Positions 45,236 to 55,377 of a stretch of 64,000 nucleotides of DNA are shown piece after piece. The notes under the pieces are model-generated. The model saw only the letters and a list, made by a program, of their open reading frames with translations. It ran no database searches and had not been told where the DNA came from. Positions within the stretch are counted from its first letter, which is position 1, and each line of letters begins with the position of its first letter. A program made the position numbers and the translations under genes. This DNA is from QZLE01 sp033852135 (GTDB taxonomy: Bacteria; Pseudomonadota; Gammaproteobacteria; QZLD01), in contig JAWSVB010000004.1 in the NCBI GenBank assembly GCA_033852135.1, positions 124,001 to 188,000 of the forward strand, read 5' to 3'.

Positions 45236-45284
45236 GCAAAAACTCCCGTAAAATACGCGATTTAGTTTTTCGCGGGTTTTTTAT
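45236..45284 (+). promoter_or_regulatory. Possible transcription attenuator in the glyQS leader
   Basis: A hairpin with stem CGCGA/TCGCG or, alternatively, CCCG/CGGG, followed by a T run (GGGTTTTTT), lies about 50 bases before glyQ on its own strand. No plus-strand gene is upstream to be terminated here, so it may be an attenuator within the leader. Confidence 0.45.
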
Positions 45285-45332
45285 ACATATACAAACCCCA
45301 TCCAAAGAATATAAAAGTAGGGATCATTGCAG

Positions 45333-46256
45333 ATGTCGTACGATCTAAGTACATTTCAAGGGCTTATCCTAGCACTCCAAGAGTACTGGGCAGAACAGGG
45401 TTGCGTTATTGTGCAGCCATTGGATATGGAAGTTGGAGCAGGAACATTCCATCCAGCAACTTTCTTAAGATCTATTGGGCCTGAGCCATGGAGTTCAGCA
45501 TATGTTCAACCATCGCGCCGCCCAACTGATGGCCGCTATGGTGAAAACCCAAATCGACTTCAGCATTATTATCAATTTCAGGTTGTCCTTAAGCCCTCTC
45601 CGCTTGAGATCCAAGAGTTATATCTTGGCTCGCTAAAAATGCTTGGCTTTGACCCTCTTACCCACGACATCCGTTTTGTAGAAGACAACTGGGAATCACC
45701 AACACTTGGTGCTTGGGGACTTGGTTGGGAAGTATGGCTTAACGGCATGGAGGTAACTCAGTTTACCTATTTCCAGCAAGTTGGCGGCATCAACTGCAGC
45801 CCAATTACTGGAGAGATCACATATGGCCTTGAACGTCTAGCGATGTATATCCAAGGTGTCGACAGTGTATTTGACCTAGTTTGGGCGAAAACTCCAAACG
45901 GCACTGTAACCTATGGCGATGTGTTCCACCAAAATGAGGTAGAGATGTCTACTTACAACTTCGAACACGCTGATATAGATTCATTGTTTAGCTGGTTTGA
46001 TACCTGCGAATCTGAGAGCAAACGCTTGATTGAGGCCGGGCTAGCACTACCAGCTTATGAGATGGTTCTAAAAGCATCTCATACCTTCAACTTACTTGAT
46101 GCGCGTAAAGCAATCTCCGTAACTGAAAGGCAAAGATTTATTTTACGGGTTCGAACCCTGGCTCGCGCAGTTGCACAAGCATACTACGATAGCCGTGAAG
46201 CACTTGGCTTCCCAATGCTTGGTTCTTCTGACAAGAATGAAGGGGAGGCAAAATAA
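45333..46256 (+). CDS. glyQ: Glycyl-tRNA synthetase alpha subunit
   Basis: 307 residues of the alpha2beta2 type class II enzyme; charges tRNA-Gly. Near the N-terminus, the ALQEYWAEQGC stretch, GAGTFHPATFLR and EPWSSAYVQPSRRPTD are class-specific. ATG 45333 has AGGGA nine bases upstream; a TTG six bases earlier is less likely. The stop overlaps the glyS ATG by one base (TAATG). Confidence 0.97.
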   Translation: MSYDLSTFQGLILALQEYWAEQGCVIVQPLDMEVGAGTFHPATFLRSIGPEPWSSAYVQPSRRPTDGRYGENPNRLQHYYQFQVVLKPSPLEIQELYLGSLKMLGFDPLTHDIRFVEDNWESPTLGAWGLGWEVWLNGMEVTQFTYFQQVGGINCSPITGEITYGLERLAMYIQGVDSVFDLVWAKTPNGTVTYGDVFHQNEVEMSTYNFEHADIDSLFSWFDTCESESKRLIEAGLALPAYEMVLKASHTFNLLDARKAISVTERQRFILRVRTLARAVAQAYYDSREALGFPMLGSSDKNEGEAK

Positions 46257-48337
46257 TGAGCGCCACCAACACAAACAGTAAAAATGTAATTATTGAGATC
46301 GGTACTGAAGAGCTGCCACCAAAGGCACTACAGAAACTTTCTAATGCTTTTAGCAATGGGATAATTGACCGCATAAAACAAGCAGGGTTAAGTTTTAACG
46401 GCTACAAGAGCTACGCAACACCACGTCGACTAGCTCTTTTTATCGACAACCTTGAGTGTAACCAAGAAGATCAAATCATTGACCGTAAAGGCCCTGCTCT
46501 TAAAGCAGCCTACGATGCAGATGGAAACCCAACCAAAGCAGCCGAAGGTTTTGCCCGCTCTTGCGGCATAACTGTTGATCAAGTAGAGAAGCTTGAAACC
46601 GACAAAGGTAGCTGGCTATTCTATCAAGTTACCCAAAAGGGTAAAAATGCTGCAGAACTTCTGCCTGATTTTGTACAGCAGTCACTTGATGCACTCCCAA
46701 TTCCAAAGCGTATGCGCTGGGGCTCCAGCAAAGTGGAATTTGTTCGCCCAGTTCACTGGATATTAATGATGATGGGTGAAGAGATTATCGACACTACCAT
46801 TCTTGATATCAAATCATCCAATTCAACTCGTGGACACCGCTTCTACGCCAACCAAGATATGTTGATCAAATGTCCAAAAGAGTATGCAACTACTCTTGTT
46901 GAGCAGGGCAAAGTTATCCCCGATTTTAATCAGCGCCGCGATATCATCAAAGAAAAAGTTGTTGCTGTTGCCGATTCACTTGGCGGTGTAGCTATAATCG
47001 ATGAGAATCTGCTCGATGAAGTAACAGCACTGGTTGAATGGCCAGTTCCAGTTGCTGGTGGTTTTGAGGAATCATTCCTAGAAGTTCCGCAGGAAGCATT
47101 GATCTCTAGTATGCAAGATCACCAAAAATACTTCCCGGTTGTTGATAAAGATGGAAAGCTGCTACCGCACTTCATCACTGTATCCAACATCGATAGCAAC
47201 AACCCAGAAGCCGTAAAGTCTGGTAATGAAAAAGTTATCCGCCCACGCCTAGCTGATGCAGCTTTCTTCTGGTCACAAGATCGCAAGCATAAGTTAGATA
47301 GCCATATTGAAAAGCTAAAAACTGTAGTATTCCAAAACAAGCTAGGAACCGTATTTGAGAAATCATGTCGTGTTTCTGAGCTTGCAAAGGTGATAGCAGA
47401 AAACATTGGCTCTAACCCTGAAAATGCAGCTCGTGCAGCTGTATTAGCCAAGTGTGATCTGATGTCAGATATGGTTGGTGAATTCCCTGACCTACAAGGG
47501 ATCATGGGACGCTACTATGCAACTCTTGATGGCGAAGAAACCGAAGTAGCAAACGCTATTGAGCAACATTATTTACCAAAGTTTGCTGGTGACTCACTGC
47601 CTACCTGTAAGACTGCAAGCGCACTTGCTTTAGCCGATAGAATCGATACCATCTGCGGCATCTTTAGCATTGGACAACTACCAACCGGTGATAAAGATCC
47701 GTTTGCTCTACGTCGCGCTGCACTTGGCATTATCCGCATCCTCACAGAGAACGGCTACGACATCGATCTGAAGCAACTACTTACCACTGCAACAGAACAA
47801 CTTCCTGGCGAAATTGACCAAGAAAAAACGGTTTCAGAGGTCTATGGCTTTATTATCGATAGACTAAAAGGCTACTACGCCGACAAAGGTGTAAGCGCCA
47901 ATGTATTCGACGCAGTGCAAAGCACATACCCTGCTGAGCTAACTGACTTCGAAAAACGGATTAATGCCTGCGTTGAGTTTAGCAAGCTAAGTGAATCAGA
48001 AAGTCTGGCCGCAGCAAACAAGCGTATCAAAAACATCCTCAAAAAAGTTGAGGGTGATGTTTCTGACACTGTTGATAATGCTCTTTTACAAGAAGACGCT
48101 GAAAAACAACTAGCAGAAGCAGTAGCCACTGCAGAACAGAAAGTCGCTCCGCTGTTTGCCAAACGCGAATACACTCAAGCACTTACTGAGTTAGCAACAC
48201 TACGAACTACAATTGATGCATTTTTCGATAATGTAATGGTTATGGCTGACGATGCTGCAATAAAAAGCAATCGAATAGCTATGCTTAACAAACTAGCAAA
48301 CATGTTTATGCAGGCAGCGGATATATCCAAACTTTAG
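46256..48337 (+). CDS. glyS: Glycyl-tRNA synthetase beta subunit
   Basis: 693 residues, usual length. It carries the family segments IEIGTEELPPKAL at the N-terminus, TPRRLALF, RGPA-like RKGPALKAAYD, and the C-terminal anticodon-binding-like helical region with NVMVMADD near the end. Coupled to glyQ by a one-base overlap. Partner of GlyQ in the active enzyme. Confidence 0.97.
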   Translation: MSATNTNSKNVIIEIGTEELPPKALQKLSNAFSNGIIDRIKQAGLSFNGYKSYATPRRLALFIDNLECNQEDQIIDRKGPALKAAYDADGNPTKAAEGFARSCGITVDQVEKLETDKGSWLFYQVTQKGKNAAELLPDFVQQSLDALPIPKRMRWGSSKVEFVRPVHWILMMMGEEIIDTTILDIKSSNSTRGHRFYANQDMLIKCPKEYATTLVEQGKVIPDFNQRRDIIKEKVVAVADSLGGVAIIDENLLDEVTALVEWPVPVAGGFEESFLEVPQEALISSMQDHQKYFPVVDKDGKLLPHFITVSNIDSNNPEAVKSGNEKVIRPRLADAAFFWSQDRKHKLDSHIEKLKTVVFQNKLGTVFEKSCRVSELAKVIAENIGSNPENAARAAVLAKCDLMSDMVGEFPDLQGIMGRYYATLDGEETEVANAIEQHYLPKFAGDSLPTCKTASALALADRIDTICGIFSIGQLPTGDKDPFALRRAALGIIRILTENGYDIDLKQLLTTATEQLPGEIDQEKTVSEVYGFIIDRLKGYYADKGVSANVFDAVQSTYPAELTDFEKRINACVEFSKLSESESLAAANKRIKNILKKVEGDVSDTVDNALLQEDAEKQLAEAVATAEQKVAPLFAKREYTQALTELATLRTTIDAFFDNVMVMADDAAIKSNRIAMLNKLANMFMQAADISKL

Positions 48338-48345
48338 TTTTAGAT

Positions 48346-48369
48346 GCAGGGTGGGCAACCCCACCCTGC
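48346..48369 (+). other. Perfect hairpin between glyS and gmhB
   Basis: GCAGGGTGGG, CAAC loop, CCCACCCTGC: a ten-base-pair GC-rich stem, nine bases after glyS. There is no T tail, so RNA processing or partial termination is more likely than a full terminator. Confidence 0.7.
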
Positions 48370-48415
48370 AATAAAACAAATTTGTAAAAACATAGTAGGA
48401 CAACCAATAAAACAG

Positions 48416-48964
48416 ATGGATTTGAACAACAAGAAAATAATAATTCTGGATCGCGACGGTGTAATTAACCAGGATTCTGATGCCTATATTAAATCCCCTG
48501 AGGAATGGATTCCTATCAATGGCAGCTTAGAAGCAATTGCTCAGCTAAGCCGCGCTGGATACCGCATATTCATCTTTACCAACCAATCAGGTATTGCGCG
48601 TGGGTATTTTGATGAAGACACTCTTGCTCAAATGCATCAAAAAATGGAATCGATGCTGGCAGAGCTTGGTGGCAAAATTGAAGGAATTTTTTACTGCCCT
48701 CACGGTCCAAACGATGACTGCGATTGCCGCAAACCGCGCACAGGGATGCTAAAACAGATAGAAAAACATGTAGGCGCTCCGATAAACTCCGCCTATGTAG
48801 TTGGCGATTCAAAAAAAGATATCGAAGCTGCAATAAAAATTAATGCCAAACCTGTACTAGTTCTAAGCGGCAAAACCATTAACGCACCAAATTGGGGTAT
48901 AGAGAATTTAACTGTATTCTCCAACCTTGAAAATTTTGCCCAATCAATATTAAATACAGATTAA
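48416..48964 (+). CDS. gmhB: D-glycero-beta-D-manno-heptose 1,7-bisphosphate 7-phosphatase
   Basis: 182 residues, HAD superfamily. Removes the 7-phosphate in ADP-heptose synthesis for the LPS inner core. HAD motif I is LDRDGVIN near residue 9, then TNQSGIARG, and the diagnostic zinc-binding CPHG and CDCRKPR. It lies between glyS and plsC, a common gammaproteobacterial order. ATG 48416 begins just before motif I; a longer in-frame start would run through the hairpin. Partner LPS genes waaF and the glycosyltransferase at 56152 are elsewhere in the window. Confidence 0.93.
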   Translation: MDLNNKKIIILDRDGVINQDSDAYIKSPEEWIPINGSLEAIAQLSRAGYRIFIFTNQSGIARGYFDEDTLAQMHQKMESMLAELGGKIEGIFYCPHGPNDDCDCRKPRTGMLKQIEKHVGAPINSAYVVGDSKKDIEAAIKINAKPVLVLSGKTINAPNWGIENLTVFSNLENFAQSILNTD

Positions 48965-49013
48965 TGGACTAACACCGATAGAACACCTCTATCCCCAAAG
49001 AATCGAGGAACCT

Positions 49014-49763
49014 ATGACGAAACAACTCTCCAAACCAGCTTTAATCATCCAGATGATAAGATCCCTAATCTATAATTTCAGCTACTCATTTACCGTTGTA
49101 TTATTTGGAATATTTATCTGCTCAGCTGCTTTTTTTAATGCTCGGCTAAGCCGTTGGTTCTTTATTAAATGGTCCAACTTTAACCTTTGGAGCCTAAGTC
49201 TGATTTGCGGCCTTAAATTCAAAATTGAAGGCCTTGAAAACATTCCCGATGAACCGGTAGTGATAATGCCAAAACACCAATCAACTTGGGAGACCATGGC
49301 ACTACCAAGTTTTTTCCCCAAACACGCATGGGTAGTAAAAAAAGAGCTGATTAAAATTCCATTTTTTGGCTGGGGCCTCACCGCTCTCAGATCTATCGCC
49401 ATCGATAGAGCTGCCGGAATCAAATCATTAAAAATGATTGCCAAACAAGGTGAAGAGAGACTTAAAGAGGGACTGAGCATCATCATATTCCCGGAAGGGA
49501 CCAGAACCAAACCAGGTGAGCAGCCAGACTATAATGTGGGCGGAGCATTTCTTGCAAAAAAAAATAAAGTAGAAGTGTTACCTATCGCACATAATGCAGG
49601 AGATTATTGGGGCAAATCCTCTTTTTTAAAAAAACCAGGTACTATAATTATGAGGATTGGCAAACCTATTGATACAGAGTCACACTCAGCTGAAGAGACA
49701 AAAAAGCAAACTCAAGAGTGGATTGAATCCACCATGAAGGAGATCAGCGACTCTTACCAATAA
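49014..49763 (+). CDS. plsC: 1-acyl-sn-glycerol-3-phosphate acyltransferase
   Basis: 249 residues with an N-terminal membrane segment. Acylates lysophosphatidic acid to phosphatidic acid in phospholipid synthesis, the step after PlsY. Motifs: KHQSTWET near residue 85 (catalytic His; an Asp is normal at HX4D, Glu is present here) and FPEGTRT near residue 161. GAGGAA lies before ATG 49014. The order gmhB-plsC is conserved. Confidence 0.92.
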   Translation: MTKQLSKPALIIQMIRSLIYNFSYSFTVVLFGIFICSAAFFNARLSRWFFIKWSNFNLWSLSLICGLKFKIEGLENIPDEPVVIMPKHQSTWETMALPSFFPKHAWVVKKELIKIPFFGWGLTALRSIAIDRAAGIKSLKMIAKQGEERLKEGLSIIIFPEGTRTKPGEQPDYNVGGAFLAKKNKVEVLPIAHNAGDYWGKSSFLKKPGTIIMRIGKPIDTESHSAEETKKQTQEWIESTMKEISDSYQ

Positions 49764-49790
49764 TCTGATTCATTGAAGCAAAGGAATGTA

Positions 49791-50174
49791 ATGGTAGCAA
49801 AAGATAAAAAACTTCTGGTTATTGAAGATGATTCATCCACAAAGATGATCCTAAAAGGGACGTTACGTAAATATGGTTATTTACAAGTAGAAGAGTGCTC
49901 CGATGGAAGTGAAGCGTTAAAAAAGATTCAAGAAAACGAATATGACCTAATATTATGTGATTGGCAGATCCCCACCATGACCGGACTTCAATTACTTAAA
50001 AAGATCAAAAAAGAAGGTAAAACAAAAGAGATACCCTTCGTTATGATCACCGGAGAATCTGAAAAAGAGAGCATTGTTTCTGCCATGAAAGCTGGAGTCA
50101 ATGGCTACATCGTCAAACCTTTTGCACCTATAAGTATAAAGCAAAAACTAGATCAAATTTTTGGGGAAGAGTAA
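49791..50174 (+). CDS. CheY-like single-domain response regulator
   Basis: 127 residues of receiver domain alone: acidic EDD near residue 13, phospho-acceptor Asp in ILCDWQIPTMTG, Thr in VMITGES, and Lys in IVKPFAP. ATG 49791 with AAGGA five bases upstream. No kinase is adjacent, so it must be phosphorylated by a kinase coded elsewhere. The last 76 bases recur as a broken copy at 55378-55453, beyond the giant gene. Confidence 0.93.
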   Translation: MVAKDKKLLVIEDDSSTKMILKGTLRKYGYLQVEECSDGSEALKKIQENEYDLILCDWQIPTMTGLQLLKKIKKEGKTKEIPFVMITGESEKESIVSAMKAGVNGYIVKPFAPISIKQKLDQIFGEE

Positions 50175-50261
50175 TTTATGCTGTCACCATTAATTTAAAC
50201 CTCCAATCTTTATTCCTAAACTCTTAAATTCAACTTTCTTAAAATAATTATCCGCCACAAA

Positions 50262-50290
50262 AAAAGGGTCGCAACTACTGCGACCCTTTT
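50262..50290. terminator. Bidirectional terminator between response regulator and 1576-residue gene
   Basis: Stem AAAAGGGTCGCA/TGCGACCCTTTT with a five-base loop, A and T rich flanks, between the two converging genes. Confidence 0.92.
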
Positions 50291-50316
50291 CTTTTAATAA
50301 AGATTTAAAAGTAAAA

Positions 50317-53300
50317 CTACCCTCTAAACCTTCTTCTCATAACAGCAAGCATACCAATAGCAAGAATTAAGAACCCCATGCTACCGCCACCACCAGTGCC
50401 GTTATCATCATCTTCCCCTTGCTCCTCAACAACAACAATATCGAAAGATGGGAGAGAAACAAGGTTTTCACCATCTGATACAGAGATCACTATACCTTCA
50501 TATACACCAATATCTGGTGTACCTGATAGAGTCCCTAACTCAGCATCAAACTCTGCCCACTCCGGTTGATTTTCAACCGAAAAGACAAGTGTTTCACTAT
50601 CGATATCTATTGCACTAGGGGTAAAGATGAAATCTTCACCATAAATTATTTTTGTATCTGGTTGGTTTTGAAATACAGGCTCTCTGTTGACATCAGCAAC
50701 CTCAACATCAAACTCAATTGAGTCTATACCTGTACCATCAGTTACCTCAATAACCACACCTTCAGTAACTCCAATATCTTCAGCTTCTGGAGCACCACTA
50801 ACTGCACCAGTGCTAGAATCAATTGTCATCCAGTCTGGATTATTTACCAAACTATATGCAAGTGTATCGCCATCTGCATCGGTTGCTGCTGCAGAAAATG
50901 CATATATAGCACCTTCATCAACCATGGTTACTGTAACAACATCTGCAAATACAGGTCCTCTATTTGTGTTTGTAACTACGATATTAAATTGACCTATAGC
51001 AAACAAACCAAGAGGGTCTGTAGCAGTTACAGTTACTGCTAAAGAACCTGCAGCATCAAAACCTGGGGTGCCGGTGATAACACCAGTTGTAGCATCAATA
51101 GCCATCCACTCTGGATTGCCACTAAGTGCATATGTCAATGCCAACCCTTCAGGATCAGTCGCAACAACAGCGGCTTTATAAAACTCACCCTCTGCAGCTC
51201 CAACTTCAGGCAATGTAACAATTACCGGCACATCGTTAACATCAGTTACTGTAATACTAAATGTAGCCGTTGATGAAAGTCCTTTGCTATCTGTCGCAGT
51301 TATAGTTATTCCTTCTGTAACACCAATATCTGCAGTTGCAGGCGTGCCTGAAAGAGTTGCTTTTTCTGCATCAAATGTTACCCACGAAGGCGCACCAGCA
51401 ATTGAATAACCAATGGTATCCCCCTGATTTGAGTCAACAGCATTTACAGTATAGTTATATGGTTTATTCTCTTCCGCTAAAGTACCAGCACCATTAGGTT
51501 TTGGCGCATTGGTTATCTTTGGCGCACGATTTTTAACCGTTACAGTTATAGTAAATGGTGCAAGTGATGCAGATAGTTTTTCTGCCGTATCCTTTTCTGT
51601 CACTTTTACCACGATATTTTCATAAACATAAGTAACAGGATAGGTCTCTGCATCATATGCAGGTGTACCAGTAACAACACCGGTGTTTGCATCAATAGTT
51701 AACCAACTAGGGTTTCCAGCAATGCTATATACTAGGGCATTTTTTTCTGGGTCATTTGCTTCTACATTAAAGCTATAAAGTTCACCCTCTGTAGCTGTTG
51801 CAACAGCTGCTGCAGAGATAACAGGTGGATCGTTTACATCTACAACCTTAATAGTGAACTGTGTTTCTGCTGTCAAACCAGCACTATCAGAAACTACAAT
51901 AGTGATCATATCGGTTTCACCGATATCTGCAGATGCAGGAGTGCCAGATAGCACTCCATATTGTGCATCAAATGTTGCCCAAATAGGAGTATTGGTAATG
52001 GTATAACTCAGTACATCACCATTGTTTGCATCGGTAGCACCTAGGCTATAGCTGTATAACTGATTTTCCTGAATCTGTTTAACTGGCTCATTAGCAATCA
52101 CAGGAGCGCGATTATTTACGGTTACAGTAATAGCAAAAGCTGGCAAACTTGCTGAAAATAACTCTTCTGTTCCTGTTTCGGTAACAGTTACCACAATATC
52201 AGCAAACACATATTCTGCTTTAAGCTCTGTACCGGTAAATACTGGAGTTCCAGAAACCACGCCCGTAACTGTGTCAATAGTTAACCACTCTGGATTGCCA
52301 CTAATACTATATACTAGCGCATCACCTTCTGGATCGATTGCAGCCGGAGCAAATGAATATTGCGCACCTTCAGTCACTGCAGTTGCAGGTTCGCCAGAGA
52401 TAACAGGGGGTTCATTCACTTCAAGCACCGTAATGGTAAATGTTGCGATAGCTGATTCACCTTCAGGATCTGATACGGTTACAGTGATCTCTTCCGAAGT
52501 GCCAATATCAGATGATGCAGGAGTACCACTAATTACACCGGTAGCTACATCAAGTGTTGCCCATACAGGTAAAGCCTCATTTGCAGCATAGGTCAACTTA
52601 TCCTGATCGATAGCATTTGCATCAGATGCATATTCGCTAAGATCAAGAGTAAACTCGCTATTCTCTGCAACTTCATGCTGCTCTGGAACATCAGTAAATA
52701 CCGGCGCTTTATTTGGCTCGGTTACAGTAATTGTAAACGTAAGTTCAGTGTATTCACCTTCGTGCTTATTATCAGTTAGTTTTACAGTTACTTCATAAAT
52801 ACCAGTTTGACCAACCTCTGGAGTCCCCTGAAGCGAATGCCTTCCCCAATAAGCATTATAATCGTGCCTTAACCAGGATACATCATCTGGAATTTCAACA
52901 GTAACAATTACTGCATCTCTATCAACATCGCTATATTCAATTTGCCAATAATAATTCTGCCCTTCTTTTACCTCTGCTGGTGGCAAAGATGTAAACTCAG
53001 GTAGTTGATTAACATCCACCACCTCAATATCAAATAGCGGCAAAGTTGCTCTCCCACCCTTTGAGCCTTCAGCGATGATATGAATATTTTGATATTTTCG
53101 TGCATCAGTAAATGCAGGGGTGCCTGAAATAGCACCTGTAGATGAATCAAGATTAGCCCAAACCGGAAGATTTATCGTTTTAAAAGTCAACTCTTCATCA
53201 TTTGGGTTCGATATTGTAGGAACAAACTTATACTCCTCACCCTCATCAATCTGAGCATCAGATACACCAGATAGGGCTAACTTTGAGGTGCGCACCGCAC

Positions 53301-55047
53301 GGGCATTATTTTTGCTAAAAAATTCAGCATAATAGCGAGCCATATTGATACTGCCAGACCAACCAAGACCTGAGTAACTTGAATAAAGGTTACTAGCACC
53401 TCTTGACCATTGAGTACTAACACCAACAAGATTCACAAAAGAGATCTTACCAGCCGTAGAAAGGGTCTCAACTGCCACATAGCTCTCGTTTTGTACTGAG
53501 CTACCATTAATAACTAAGCCTTTGGTACAAGAGAACCCAGTTCCATAACATAAGTCACGTGATAATCCCTCTACCCACTCAGACTCTGTATCAACTGTAT
53601 CGCCAACAAGGGTTGCATATACCTGAGCCATATCTTTTGCATACCCTAGCTCAATACGAGAGTTTTTTGACCCATATGCAACTACAGCAACCTGGTTGGC
53701 AAAATTTTCAGCATTCTCGCCAGCCATTTCCTGACAAGCTAGAGCCTCTTCAGCCACCCCCCCTTCAAGATCACCAGCATCCTGACGGATATATTGCATA
53801 CCGACACCAGCAAACACCTCTGGTGCCATACAACCAAGATTATAAGCCATGATTGCACCACTTAAATGCCCAGCAACATATACCTGATCCGCATCGATAT
53901 TCATATCTTCATCAGCAAGCAATTCTTCAATCATTGAAAACATATGGGCGTAACTTTTAAACTCACGACCAAGAACCTCGTCTTCATTAGGATCATTATC
54001 CCAACAAACATCCAAACTAGTTCCGTGACAATCATTAACTGTATCCCCTTGATTTGGTTCAGGTACAGCTATAACCATCCCATTTTCTCGTGCAAGCTGG
54101 GGCAAGCCGTTTATCCCTAATACAGTTGCTCTATGAAGATAACTTGAATAGTTTTTTCTTGTGCTATTGCCTGGCAATAATACCATCAGGCTACGCTTTT
54201 CATTAAACGGCGAAACCTGCTTTGGATTAAACAGTTCAACCCGGTCAAAACCACCAATCGCCTTATCCTGATACTCATTTGCTTCTTCAATAGCTAACAG
54301 TAAATCATCACTGTAACTATACTCATCTGAGCCATCACCATCACCAAATTCATTCGGGTTTATAAACTCCCCTTCCAAATGACGCCAGCCATTAAGATAG
54401 CCAACTGGATAACTAGCTTGATTTTCCCACTTTATCAGCCCTACACCATCACAATAGGTGCGGATATAGTTCCCTTTATAGTCATTATCCCAGCTAAAAT
54501 ATTTTTCATTACTAATAGTGATACAATCATTATAGGTAGCAGCCGGAGTCGAAATACTGCCCTTATCAACCACTGTAAAATATAAATATATCACACCCTT
54601 AATAGTTGGATTGCTATCGCTATCATAGGTGGTATATTGTGATTCTGATACCCACTCATCTCCAACCTCTGTTTTACTACTATTGAAGTATTTTATTGCT
54701 GGGCTATAGCTAGAACCACCAGTGTAATCTCTATCTCTATTTTGATATCTTTCGTTACTCAAATACAACAAATCACCCGCATCGGTAATTTCATAGTTAG
54801 AAACTGATTCTGTATTTGTACCATATTCATAATTGGTGTAGCTATTATCACCTATCTCTTTATAGTAGCGATAACTAGCATTAGATGAAGAAAATCCACC
54901 CCTTTCAAAATGGTCTCTAATCTTACCAAAAACTAAGCGTTTTCCGATAAGATCATCACTTGGCCATGCATAATTTGCAGCCGCAGCATTGGCACTAACA
55001 AGAGCTGCTACGCCCAATGCACCAATGGTTAATAATTGTTTTTTCAT
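50317..55047 (-). CDS. Giant secreted protein: esterase-like head, about ten Ig-like repeats, GlyGly-CTERM tail
   Basis: 1576 residues. Signal peptide ends near NAAA. Residues about 280-500 resemble the PHB depolymerase/LpqC-like esterase family: SLMVLLPG and QVYVAGHLSGAIM. The nucleophile elbow normally reads GLSAG; here it is GHLSG, with Ser396 shifted by one position, so catalysis is doubtful. About ten He_PIG/cadherin-like repeats follow (each with a variant of DxxTGxxSGTP; about 640-1540), three of them in paired double units. The tail GTGGGGSMG, hydrophobic helix and RRRFRG is a GlyGly-CTERM. Likely surface-exposed through type II secretion. Role perhaps adhesion; that is inference. Confidence 0.75.
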   Translation of the reverse strand: MKKQLLTIGALGVAALVSANAAAANYAWPSDDLIGKRLVFGKIRDHFERGGFSSSNASYRYYKEIGDNSYTNYEYGTNTESVSNYEITDAGDLLYLSNERYQNRDRDYTGGSSYSPAIKYFNSSKTEVGDEWVSESQYTTYDSDSNPTIKGVIYLYFTVVDKGSISTPAATYNDCITISNEKYFSWDNDYKGNYIRTYCDGVGLIKWENQASYPVGYLNGWRHLEGEFINPNEFGDGDGSDEYSYSDDLLLAIEEANEYQDKAIGGFDRVELFNPKQVSPFNEKRSLMVLLPGNSTRKNYSSYLHRATVLGINGLPQLARENGMVIAVPEPNQGDTVNDCHGTSLDVCWDNDPNEDEVLGREFKSYAHMFSMIEELLADEDMNIDADQVYVAGHLSGAIMAYNLGCMAPEVFAGVGMQYIRQDAGDLEGGVAEEALACQEMAGENAENFANQVAVVAYGSKNSRIELGYAKDMAQVYATLVGDTVDTESEWVEGLSRDLCYGTGFSCTKGLVINGSSVQNESYVAVETLSTAGKISFVNLVGVSTQWSRGASNLYSSYSGLGWSGSINMARYYAEFFSKNNARAVRTSKLALSGVSDAQIDEGEEYKFVPTISNPNDEELTFKTINLPVWANLDSSTGAISGTPAFTDARKYQNIHIIAEGSKGGRATLPLFDIEVVDVNQLPEFTSLPPAEVKEGQNYYWQIEYSDVDRDAVIVTVEIPDDVSWLRHDYNAYWGRHSLQGTPEVGQTGIYEVTVKLTDNKHEGEYTELTFTITVTEPNKAPVFTDVPEQHEVAENSEFTLDLSEYASDANAIDQDKLTYAANEALPVWATLDVATGVISGTPASSDIGTSEEITVTVSDPEGESAIATFTITVLEVNEPPVISGEPATAVTEGAQYSFAPAAIDPEGDALVYSISGNPEWLTIDTVTGVVSGTPVFTGTELKAEYVFADIVVTVTETGTEELFSASLPAFAITVTVNNRAPVIANEPVKQIQENQLYSYSLGATDANNGDVLSYTITNTPIWATFDAQYGVLSGTPASADIGETDMITIVVSDSAGLTAETQFTIKVVDVNDPPVISAAAVATATEGELYSFNVEANDPEKNALVYSIAGNPSWLTIDANTGVVTGTPAYDAETYPVTYVYENIVVKVTEKDTAEKLSASLAPFTITVTVKNRAPKITNAPKPNGAGTLAEENKPYNYTVNAVDSNQGDTIGYSIAGAPSWVTFDAEKATLSGTPATADIGVTEGITITATDSKGLSSTATFSITVTDVNDVPVIVTLPEVGAAEGEFYKAAVVATDPEGLALTYALSGNPEWMAIDATTGVITGTPGFDAAGSLAVTVTATDPLGLFAIGQFNIVVTNTNRGPVFADVVTVTMVDEGAIYAFSAAATDADGDTLAYSLVNNPDWMTIDSSTGAVSGAPEAEDIGVTEGVVIEVTDGTGIDSIEFDVEVADVNREPVFQNQPDTKIIYGEDFIFTPSAIDIDSETLVFSVENQPEWAEFDAELGTLSGTPDIGVYEGIVISVSDGENLVSLPSFDIVVVEEQGEDDDNGTGGGGSMGFLILAIGMLAVMRRRFRG

Positions 55048-55377
55048 GAATTACTCCCATATAATCCATAGAAAGATACCTACGCCTTTAAAAGCGTATA
55101 TCTCTTTATGCAATTTGATTTAAAACTTATTAAATCCCATATTTAACAGTCAAAATCATTTAGCTCATGTAATTTTTGCTAAAATGATAGCGACCCCATA
55201 ACTGTGAACTCTATCACACTTTTTTTCACGGTCAAGCAATAATTATTACTTGCCATAATAAAGTTATGTATAAAAAAATATGGGAAGCTTATAACTATGC
55301 ATGGTATCAATACCCACCATTCAATTTGTTATATGCAATGATTTTTATATGGATAACATTACCGCAAAATCCAAGGA
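55048..55377. other. Promoter-bearing intergenic region of the giant gene
   Basis: About 330 AT-rich bases upstream of the giant secreted gene (minus strand). GGGAG lies just before its ATG. No promoter or repeat is assigned with confidence. The 3' part is where the gene remnant at 55378 begins. Confidence 0.4.

Noticed and set aside
46146..46160. tRNA T-arm-like sequence GGGTTCGAACCCT
   Set aside because: It lies inside glyQ codons, and no acceptor, D or anticodon arms can be folded around it.
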